DNA from: Anaerolineae bacterium
Lineage (GTDB): Bacteria; Chloroflexota; Anaerolineae; Aggregatilineales; Phototrophicaceae
Length of the DNA stretch: 64,000 bases
Assembly: GCA_022823945.1 (NCBI GenBank)
Contig: JAJEBK010000032.1
Coordinates: forward strand, 124,001-188,000
Direction of reading: 5' to 3'
Shown here: piece by piece, positions 57,585-64,000 of the stretch
How the letters are laid out: every line of letters starts with the position of its first letter
Numbering within the stretch: position 1 is the first letter of the stretch
Program-made: the position numbers and the translations under genes
The notes under the pieces: model-generated
What the model was told of the DNA's origin: nothing
What the model saw: only the letters and a program-made list of their open reading frames with translations
The model's database searches: none

Positions 57585-59507
57585 ATGCAGCCAGGACCGA
57601 TCGAGCACAGAATCGAAGGCCACTTGCTAAAGGTCGAAAAACCGGGGCGCTATGTCGGCGGCGAATACAACAGCGTCGTCAAAGACTGGGCGCGCGCCGA
57701 TGTCAAAGTGGCGCTGGCATTCCCCGATATCTACGACCTGGGCATGTCCAACCTGGGCATCATGAATTTGTATCACCAGGTCAACCAACGCGATTGTATG
57801 CTGGCGGAGCGCGTTTTCTCGCCCTGGCTGGATATGGAAGCGGTCATGCGCGAAAACGACATCCCGCTGTATTCCCTGGAAAGCAAGCGCCCCATCCGCG
57901 ACTTTGACCTGCTGGGCATCAGCTTGCCTTATGAACAGCTGTATACCAACGCCATCAATTTGCTCGACCTGGCTGGCCTGCCCATATTGAGCCGCGAGCG
58001 CGATGAGAGCTACCCGCTGGTGATCGCTGGCGGGCACGCCTGCTTCAATCCCGAGCCGATGGCGGATTTCATCGATGCCTTTGTGATCGGCGAGGGCGAA
58101 GAGATCATCGTCGAAATCGCGGAAACGCTGGGCAGGCTGCGCGGGCTGCCACGAAACGAACAGCTGCGGCAGATTGCGCGCATTCAGGGCATGTATGTGC
58201 CGCGCTTTTATGATGTGGCATATCACGCCGATGGCACTGTGCGCAGCGTCACGCCCAACCAGCCCGGCATCCCAGCGCGGGTGCTGAAGCGCATCGTACT
58301 CACTTTGCCCAAGCCTTTCACGAAGTTCATCGTGCCCAATATCGACACCGTGCACAACCGCGCGCCTATCGAAATCATGCGCGGCTGCACGCGCGGCTGC
58401 CGATTTTGTCATGCCGGCATGGTTACGCGCCCGGTCCGCGAACGGCCTGTCGCCGAGATCATGGCTGCCATCGACGAGATCGTCCGCTATACCGGCTTTG
58501 AAGAAATCAGCCTGCTCAGCTTGTCATCATCCGACTATGTATGGGTCGAGGAATTGGCCGAAGAAGTCAACCGTGTCTACAAGGAGGCCGGCTTGAGCCT
58601 CAGCCTGCCCAGCCTGCGCATCGAGAGCGCCAGCGCCGACCTGCTGGAAAAGATCGGTGGCACACGCCGCAGCGGCTTTACATTTGCGCCCGAAGCCGCC
58701 GCCGAAAAGATGCGCGACCTGATCAATAAATATGTGTCGGACGACCAGGTCATGCAGACAGCGCGCGATGTCTATTCGCGTGGCTGGCGCACGATCAAGT
58801 TCTATTTCATGATCGGCCATCCCGACGAGACCTTGGACGATGTACAGGCGATCATCGACCTGTGTGGACGTACCTTGCGCGAGGGCACGAAGATCCTGGG
58901 CAAGAAAGCCACACTCAATGTCGGCGTCAGCACCTTCATCCCCAAACCGCATACGCCTTTCCAGTGGGTGCCGCAAGATACCCGCGAAAGCGTCGAACGC
59001 AAGCAGGCGCTGCTAAAACGGCAGATGCGCCGCGGCGGCATGCACCTGCGCTGGAATACCTATGACGACAGCGAATTTGAAGGCTGGCTGAGCCGAGGCG
59101 ACCGCCGCCTTTCCCGCGTGATCCGCCGCGCCTGGCAACTGGGCTGCAAGTTCGACGCCTGGCAAGACCAGCACAAACACGCGCGCTGGCTGCAAGCCTT
59201 TGACGAATCTGGCATCGATCCGAACTTCTATAACTTCCGCGAGCGCGACCTGGACGAGGTCTTTCCTTGGGATCATATCGATGTTGGCTTGCGCAAGAAG
59301 TTTCTGCAAGAAGATTATTTGATGAGCATCCGCCGTGAGACGCGCGTCGATTGCCGCGACAAGTGCTTCGCCTGTGGCATCTTGCCCAAGTTCGCCAAAG
59401 AACGCGCCACCACCGAAGACCTGGCTTGGGAATGCCCGCCGGTCACGCCCATCAACGAGCGCGGACGCAAACGCACGGTCGAAATCCCGCTGAGCGCCAT
59501 TGGCTAA
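57585..59507 (+). CDS. TIGR03960 family B12-binding/radical SAM protein
   Basis: 640 residues. A B12-binding-like N-terminal domain (VALAFPDIYDLGMSNLGIMN) is followed by a radical SAM core with the CxxxCxxC cluster motif in RGCTRGCRFCHAGM. The usual C-terminal part contains CRDKCFACGI, a further cysteine cluster. The conserved FTFAPEAAAEKMRDLINK and KFYFMIGHPDETLDD segments fit the family. It works with the TIGR03936 protein at 55.2 kb. The substrate is not known from sequence. Confidence 0.9.
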   Translation: MQPGPIEHRIEGHLLKVEKPGRYVGGEYNSVVKDWARADVKVALAFPDIYDLGMSNLGIMNLYHQVNQRDCMLAERVFSPWLDMEAVMRENDIPLYSLESKRPIRDFDLLGISLPYEQLYTNAINLLDLAGLPILSRERDESYPLVIAGGHACFNPEPMADFIDAFVIGEGEEIIVEIAETLGRLRGLPRNEQLRQIARIQGMYVPRFYDVAYHADGTVRSVTPNQPGIPARVLKRIVLTLPKPFTKFIVPNIDTVHNRAPIEIMRGCTRGCRFCHAGMVTRPVRERPVAEIMAAIDEIVRYTGFEEISLLSLSSSDYVWVEELAEEVNRVYKEAGLSLSLPSLRIESASADLLEKIGGTRRSGFTFAPEAAAEKMRDLINKYVSDDQVMQTARDVYSRGWRTIKFYFMIGHPDETLDDVQAIIDLCGRTLREGTKILGKKATLNVGVSTFIPKPHTPFQWVPQDTRESVERKQALLKRQMRRGGMHLRWNTYDDSEFEGWLSRGDRRLSRVIRRAWQLGCKFDAWQDQHKHARWLQAFDESGIDPNFYNFRERDLDEVFPWDHIDVGLRKKFLQEDYLMSIRRETRVDCRDKCFACGILPKFAKERATTEDLAWECPPVTPINERGRKRTVEIPLSAIG

Positions 59508-59515
59508 TAAATGCC

Positions 59516-60298
59516 ATGCAGACCAGCCGAATCGCCATAGACGGCATTGACATACGCCAAGCGATCATCGGCGAGGGCGCGCCCATGTTGATGGTGCACG
59601 GCTGGGGCGCAAGCATTGAATCGCTCTATCCGCTGGCTGCCCGGCTGAGCCGACTGGGCTATCGCTGCCTCATGCTGGATCTGCCGGGCTTCGGAGAAAG
59701 CGCAGAACCTGCCCAAGCCTGGAATGTGCGCGCTTATGTCGAATTCTGCCTGGCATTCCTGGATGCGCACAATTTGCAATGCGCGCATTACTTCGGGCAC
59801 TCGCTGGGCGGTCGCATTGGCTTGATGCTGGCGGCAGAACATCCTGAGCGCATAAACAAAATGACGCTTTCCAACAGCGCCGGCATCAAGCTCGAGCCCG
59901 GCATTGGGCGACGTCTTCGGCTTGGCATGGTTCGGCGCGCGCGCAAGAGCTTGCAGAGAATTGGCGCAAAATCCACCGCCGAAAGCCTGCGCAGGCTCTA
60001 CAACCAGCATTTTGGATCCGCAGACTTTGTGCAGGCATCGCCAATCATGCGGGGAACGTTGGTGAAAATTGTGGAACAGGACTTGCTGGAATATGCCCGG
60101 CGCGCGGCACACCCGACCGTGCTGATTTGGGGCGATGCGGATCAAGAAACGCCGCTGTGGATGGGGCGCAAGCTGGAAAATGCCCTGCCAGACGCTGCGC
60201 TGATCGTGCATCCTGGCGCGGGGCATTATGCCTATCTGGACTTTCCCGAGCGCACAGCCAGCATCATGGACGCGCTCTTCCGCAGTGATAAGATTTAA
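59516..60298 (+). CDS. Alpha/beta hydrolase
   Basis: 260 residues from the ATG at 59516, 8 nt after the radical SAM stop. The nucleophile elbow GHSLGG, the acid in IWGDADQETP and the histidine in PGAGHYAYLDFPE form the catalytic triad, and MVHGWGAS forms the oxyanion hole. The substrate is unknown; the cap region is short. The stop codon lies at the first bases of a terminal-inverted-repeat element. Confidence 0.88.
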   Translation: MQTSRIAIDGIDIRQAIIGEGAPMLMVHGWGASIESLYPLAARLSRLGYRCLMLDLPGFGESAEPAQAWNVRAYVEFCLAFLDAHNLQCAHYFGHSLGGRIGLMLAAEHPERINKMTLSNSAGIKLEPGIGRRLRLGMVRRARKSLQRIGAKSTAESLRRLYNQHFGSADFVQASPIMRGTLVKIVEQDLLEYARRAAHPTVLIWGDADQETPLWMGRKLENALPDAALIVHPGAGHYAYLDFPERTASIMDALFRSDKI

Positions 60299-60456
60299 CA
60301 CAGAGATCAATGAGAGCACAGAGAACACAGAGAAATGCGTTCAGTTTAACTATATGTGATTGACCGGTCGCCCTCATTACAACAAAGGTTCCGAATTATC
60401 CCGCCTTGCCAAAGTAATCTCTGTCCTCTCTGTGTTCTCTGTGTTCTCTGTGTAAA
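60296..60456. repeat. CACAGAG-type element with long imperfect terminal inverted repeats
   Basis: The left arm (60299-60334) contains GCACAGAGAACACAGAGAAA and the right arm (60415-60456) contains CTCTGTGTTCTCTGTGTTCT. Together they form arms of about 35 nt around an 80-nt AT-richer centre. It looks like a small non-autonomous element or a very long hairpin. It abuts the hydrolase stop codon. 60457-60538 shows nothing else. Confidence 0.75.
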
Positions 60457-60538
60457 AGATGCGCAGTACATGGCTGATTTCACTTGTGAGGCAACCATAC
60501 GCGCTTTCTCGATTGCCGGCAGCGATTGAGCGCGCGAG

Positions 60539-60566
60539 TTGCCCCAGGCGCGGTTCGCCGTATAAT
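60539..60566 (+). promoter_or_regulatory. Promoter of murF-ddl
   Basis: TTGCCC (60539-60544), a 16-nt spacer and TATAAT (60561-60566), 30 nt before the ATG at 60596. Confidence 0.65.
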
Positions 60567-60595
60567 GCGCTGGTGGCGGCATGCAAGGAATCTCC

Positions 60596-62200
60596 ATGCA
60601 AAACGACTGGACGCCCCTGATCTGCCTGATTTGGCTGGCCGGCGCTTGGCTGCGGCTGCGAAAGCAAGCGCGCTTTTATCAGATCGAAGAGTATATGAGT
60701 CGGCGTTATTTGCGCTGGCTGCTGTCTGCCCGGTCGCGATGCCTGCCGTTGCCTCCGCTTGCCGTTGGTTTGCTTGGCGTGGCGCTGGCGTTTCTCGTCG
60801 ACCATCCACACGACAGCCTGGTCGGCAGTATATTTGCGCTGGCCGCTGTCTTCCCGAAGTCGGCGGGCACAATCAAAAAGCCGCTGGTGATGACAGCGCG
60901 CGTCAAACGAATCCTGGCTGCCGCGTATATCTTGTGCGCCCTGCCCATCGCCGGTGTTTGGGCGGTCGGCGCGCCAATCACGCTCATCGGCGGTGTGGGC
61001 TTGGCGGTTTGGCTGCTCGCGCCTGCCTGGCTGGTGATGTCCAAGCAGCTGTTGACTCCGCTGGATGCCTTGCAGCGACGGCGATATTTGCGCCAGGCGG
61101 CCCATGTGCTCGCGCAGACCCAGCCCAAGATCATCGGCATCACCGGCAGTTATGGCAAGACGACCACCAAGTCATTCTTGCGCGACATCCTCAGCCTGCG
61201 CTATCAGGTGTATGCCACGCCCAAGAGTTACAACACCTTGATGGGCATTTCGCTGGCTATCAATCGCGACCTGGCGGACGACTATCGTACAGAAATCTTC
61301 ATCAGTGAGATGGGCGCCTATGTACCAGGCGAGATTGCGCGCATCTGCCAGCTGACGCCACCCGATATCGCCATCATCACCGAGATCGGACCCCAGCATC
61401 TGGAACGATTTGGCTCGCTGGAGAATGTGCAGAAGGCAAAATATGAGCTGATCGCCAACCTGCCTCCCGATGGAGTCGCTGTATTCAACTGGGACAACAC
61501 CTACATCCGCGCGCTGCACAAGCGCGGTTATCCAGCCACGCGCCTGACAGTCAGCCGTGAACTATCCCTGGACGAGGCGCGCGCGCAAGGAGTAACCTGG
61601 CTGGCGCAGGACATCTGCGAAAACCTGGATGGCCTGTCATTCTGCGCGATAGAGGTGGCCAGCGGCGAAACAGCCCGGATTGAGACGCGGCTGCATGGCG
61701 AGCACAATGTGACCAACCTGCTGCTGTGCATCGCAACTGCGCGGCACGAAGGCATCTCCCTGCGCGATATCGCCGCGCGCATCCGCAGCTTGCAGCCAGC
61801 CGAAAGCCGCCTCGTCCGCGAGACGACCGCCGCCGGCATCACCATCATCAACGATGCCTACAGCGCCAACCCCAAAGGCGTCATCGGCGCTTTGAAGCTG
61901 TTGGGCATGCACCAGGCTGGCGCAAGGCTGCTGATCACGCCGGGCATGGTCGAGCTGGGACCGCTGCAAGAGAGCGAAAACCGCAAGCTGGGCAGGCTGG
62001 CGGCCGAATATGCCACTGATATCATCTTGGTGGGAAAGTCGCAAACCGCGCCGATCTTGCGTGGGATCGAGACGACTACTTTTGATCGCGCGCGTGTGCA
62101 TGTCGTCGACACGCTGGAGCAGTCGGTAGCCTGGTATCAGCAGCATCTGCGCGCCGGAGATGCCGTTCTGTTTCTGAATGACTTGCCCGATACCTATTGA
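60596..62200 (+). CDS. Membrane-anchored MurF-like Mur ligase
   Basis: 534 residues from the ATG at 60596 (AAGGA upstream). The C-terminal 370 residues form a Mur ligase: ATP loop GITGSYGKTTTKS, carbamylated-lysine region NVQKAKYELI, IITEIGPQHLERFGSLE, and NDAYSANPKGVIGALK, all MurF-like. The first 160 residues, where MurF normally has a UMP-binding domain, hold several membrane helices instead (LAVGLLGVALAFLVD; ILAAAYILCALPIAGVWAVG). It most likely joins D-Ala-D-Ala or a similar group to a cell-wall precursor. The neighbouring ddl supports this, but the substrate may be unusual. Confidence 0.85.
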   Translation: MQNDWTPLICLIWLAGAWLRLRKQARFYQIEEYMSRRYLRWLLSARSRCLPLPPLAVGLLGVALAFLVDHPHDSLVGSIFALAAVFPKSAGTIKKPLVMTARVKRILAAAYILCALPIAGVWAVGAPITLIGGVGLAVWLLAPAWLVMSKQLLTPLDALQRRRYLRQAAHVLAQTQPKIIGITGSYGKTTTKSFLRDILSLRYQVYATPKSYNTLMGISLAINRDLADDYRTEIFISEMGAYVPGEIARICQLTPPDIAIITEIGPQHLERFGSLENVQKAKYELIANLPPDGVAVFNWDNTYIRALHKRGYPATRLTVSRELSLDEARAQGVTWLAQDICENLDGLSFCAIEVASGETARIETRLHGEHNVTNLLLCIATARHEGISLRDIAARIRSLQPAESRLVRETTAAGITIINDAYSANPKGVIGALKLLGMHQAGARLLITPGMVELGPLQESENRKLGRLAAEYATDIILVGKSQTAPILRGIETTTFDRARVHVVDTLEQSVAWYQQHLRAGDAVLFLNDLPDTY

Positions 62201-62216
62201 ACGCGAGGAGCAGCCG

Positions 62217-63407
62217 ATGAGCAGCCGCCGCAGCATTGTCGCCGTCTTGTTTGGCGGACGCAGCGTGGAGCACGATGTTTCTATCGTAACCGGGCAACAG
62301 ATTATGGCGGCCTTCCCAGCCGACCGTTACGAGATTGCGCCGGTCTACATCACGCGCGATGGACGTTGGTTCACTGGCGCGCCCCTGCTACAGCTGGAAA
62401 ATTTTCGTGACGACGCGCTGCTGGAAAAGCCCGGCATCGAAGCCTGCTTGCTTTCGCCCGATACGCGACATCACGGCTTGATCATCAATCCACTGGCAGG
62501 TCGATTCAGTCGCAGCCGCGTCCAGCGCATTGATGTGGTCTTCCCCGCGCTGCATGGCTCACATGGCGAAGATGGCAGCCTGCAAGGTTTGCTGGAACTG
62601 GCGGATATTGCCTATGTTGGCTGCGCGACGCTCGGCTCGGCGCTCAGCAACGACAAAATCATGACCAAGGTGGCGCTGCGGCAAGCAGGCGTGCCGGTGC
62701 TGGACGATTTCTGGGTTACGCGGGAAGCCTGGGTTGCTGCGCCTGATGACATTGTGGTGCAGATTCGCGACCGCTTCGACTTTCCGCTCTTCATCAAACC
62801 AGCCTGCCTGGGCTCGAGCATCGGCATCGGGCGGGCAGATGACGAGATCTTGCTGCGCGCCAGCCTGGATGTCGCCGCCAGCTTTGATCGTCGCATCCTG
62901 GTCGAGCCAGCCCTGACCGACGGCGTGGAGATCAACTGCGCCGTGATGGGCTATGGCAATGACTATGAAGCCTCGCCGCTGGAACAACCGCTCGGCTGGG
63001 ATGACTTCCTTTCCTACGAAGACAAGTATCTGCGCGGTGGAGAAGGCATGAAAAGCGCCGACCGTATCATCCCCGCGCCGATAGACGATGAGCTGGGCGC
63101 GCGCATCAAGTCCTTGAGCATTGCTGCATTCCAGGCTGTCGACGGCCGTGGCATCGCGCGCATTGATTATCTGGTCCGTGCGCAGACAGACGAGGTCTAT
63201 CTCAACGAAATCAACACCATGCCGGGCTCGCTGGCATTTTATCTTTGGCACGAAGCCGGTCGCAGCCGCGCCCAGGTACTGGAGCGCCTCGTTCAGTTGG
63301 CACGCGCCGCGCATGTCGACAAACGCCGCAATACCTACGATTATCAGACCGACCTGCTATCCATAGCCAGCCAGCGAGGCAGCAAGGGTGCCAAGCGCAA
63401 GGGCTAG
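62217..63407 (+). CDS. ddl: D-alanine--D-alanine ligase
   Basis: 396 residues from the ATG at 62217 (GAGGAG upstream). ATP-grasp enzyme with LFGGRSVEHDVSIVTG at the N-terminus, ALHGSHGEDGSLQGLLEL, the lysine and glycine-rich region FPLFIKPACLGSSIGIG, and the metal-binding end YLNEINTMPGSLAFYLW. It is 16 nt after the MurF-like gene and supplies its dipeptide substrate. The C-terminal 40 residues (RRNTYDYQTDLLSI) are a short extension. Confidence 0.95.
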   Translation: MSSRRSIVAVLFGGRSVEHDVSIVTGQQIMAAFPADRYEIAPVYITRDGRWFTGAPLLQLENFRDDALLEKPGIEACLLSPDTRHHGLIINPLAGRFSRSRVQRIDVVFPALHGSHGEDGSLQGLLELADIAYVGCATLGSALSNDKIMTKVALRQAGVPVLDDFWVTREAWVAAPDDIVVQIRDRFDFPLFIKPACLGSSIGIGRADDEILLRASLDVAASFDRRILVEPALTDGVEINCAVMGYGNDYEASPLEQPLGWDDFLSYEDKYLRGGEGMKSADRIIPAPIDDELGARIKSLSIAAFQAVDGRGIARIDYLVRAQTDEVYLNEINTMPGSLAFYLWHEAGRSRAQVLERLVQLARAAHVDKRRNTYDYQTDLLSIASQRGSKGAKRKG

Positions 63408-63408
63408 C

Positions 63409-63436
63409 TTGTCGGCAATGTTGCCTATGTTATGAT
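63409..63436 (+). promoter_or_regulatory. Candidate promoter of the glycosyltransferase gene
   Basis: TTGTCG (63409-63414), a 16-nt spacer and TATGAT (63431-63436), 39 nt before the ATG. Confidence 0.45.
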
Positions 63437-63474
63437 AAGCGCGACAGGCGCAACCAGCAGTCAAAGCAAGTGCC

Positions 63475-64000
63475 ATGCCCTATCTGTCCGGCAACCCCCG
63501 CCCACCCCGTCCTTCTGAAGTCGGTCGCTCTATCTGGAGTGGCGCGCCCCTGCCGCCTATCCCCGAGCGCGTGCTGGATGGCATCCCCGGTTTCATCGCC
63601 TGGTTGGCGCTGCTGGTTTCCATTTCCAGCGCAGTCGCCTTTCCGTTGACGTTGATGCTGACAGCCGCGCTGGTGGCTTGTTATACGGCGCTGCGTTTCT
63701 TGCTGGCGGGGATCGCCAACGCCATGGGTATGCGGCGCATCCACGAATGGGAAGCTGTCGACTGGCATCAACGCTACCTGGACGAGCGCAAGCCGACCTC
63801 GCTGGAATGGGAGCGCGTTCATCATCTGGTCATCATTCCCAACTACAACGAGTCGATGAAGCTGCTGCATCGTACCTTGGACAGCCTGAGCCAACAGCAC
63901 AATGCGCACACGCAGATTTCGGTGCTGCTGGCTATGGAAGCAGCCGAGCCAGGCAGCTATCAAAAGGCGCAGAGCCTGCACGCGCAATATGCCGAGTACT
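63475..64000 (+). CDS. Family 2 glycosyltransferase, membrane protein (N-terminal part)
   Basis: The frame runs from the ATG at 63475 off the end of the window, giving 175 residues. A Pro-rich N-terminus (GNPRPPRPSEVGRSIW) is followed by two hydrophobic segments (FIAWLALLVSISSAVAFPLT; LMLTAALVACYTALRFLLAG). The start of a GT-A domain follows (HHLVIIPNYNESMKLLHRTL), with the nucleotide-binding PNYNES motif. It is probably a membrane glycosyltransferase for cell-envelope polysaccharide. The rest of the gene is outside the window. Confidence 0.8.
   Translation, partial: MPYLSGNPRPPRPSEVGRSIWSGAPLPPIPERVLDGIPGFIAWLALLVSISSAVAFPLTLMLTAALVACYTALRFLLAGIANAMGMRRIHEWEAVDWHQRYLDERKPTSLEWERVHHLVIIPNYNESMKLLHRTLDSLSQQHNAHTQISVLLAMEAAEPGSYQKAQSLHAQYAEY

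Noticed and set aside
1..64000. tRNA, rRNA, tmRNA, RNase P RNA and CRISPR arrays
   Set aside because: Reading the intergenic regions, I found no cloverleaf with a TTC-loop pattern, no rRNA-like segment and no regularly spaced direct repeats. Covariance-model searches were not possible, so small RNAs may be missed.

Overview
The window looks like a piece of a chromosome from an uncultured or little-studied member of the Chloroflexota (Anaerolineae-like). This is inferred from the gene content: Oxa1-type YidC with Jag, PucR regulators next to a large glutamate synthase, the split pair of a radical SAM protein and its partner, DM13 and 7TM sensor proteins, and many conserved proteins without a name. 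The DNA is moderately GC-rich, coding density is high, and genes sit in long co-directional runs joined by 1-8 nt overlaps. No rRNA, tRNA, CRISPR array, phage or transposase gene was seen.

Layout. 0-5.4 kb: sufC, facing a sufT-like gene, a large multidomain M23 protein, a small secreted protein and thiol peroxidase. 5.5-12.3 kb: a DM13 protein, then a minus-strand ribosome and membrane-insertion operon rpmH-rnpA-yidD-(beta-propeller lipoprotein)-yidC-jag, continuing into a PfkB kinase and an amidohydrolase. rpmH encodes only 59 residues and is easily missed. 12.4-14.9 kb: three consecutive genes of unknown function with winged-helix-like segments. 15.0-23.4 kb: two PucR regulators flanking a 1568-residue glutamate synthase. 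23.6-31.9 kb: a minus-strand operon of two GNAT enzymes, an alanyl-tRNA editing protein, an unknown protein, three membrane TPR proteins and ileS. 32.1-34.0 kb: a small TPR protein, a URO-D-like protein and rsmD. 34.2-44.9 kb: a complete arginine/carbamoyl-phosphate operon argC-argB-argD-argJ-carA-carB followed by hpt and a CCA-adding enzyme.

44.9-53.7 kb: a small membrane protein, the primary sigma factor rpoD with its own promoter and terminator, a GNAT enzyme, a 7TM-GAF-HTH sensor, ftsK, and a shortened membrane-anchored XseA-like protein. 53.7-60.3 kb: SRAP peptidase, two small membrane proteins, the radical SAM pair (TIGR03936 and TIGR03960 types) separated by psuG and dinB, and an alpha/beta hydrolase. 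60.6-64.0 kb: a membrane-anchored MurF, Ddl and the start of a family 2 glycosyltransferase.

The most notable signal is in front of argC. A consensus-like promoter is followed by a ribosome-binding site, a 21-residue peptide with five consecutive arginines plus a sixth, and a GC-rich hairpin with a T-rich tail. A segment of the leader can pair with the 5' arm of that hairpin. This is the layout of a ribosome-mediated transcription attenuator sensing arginine, placed ahead of an operon that makes arginine. A second notable feature is a family of about 180-nt dispersed repeats in four intergenic regions, each with two internal G/C-rich hairpins and, in the best copy, perfect 11-nt terminal inverted repeats.
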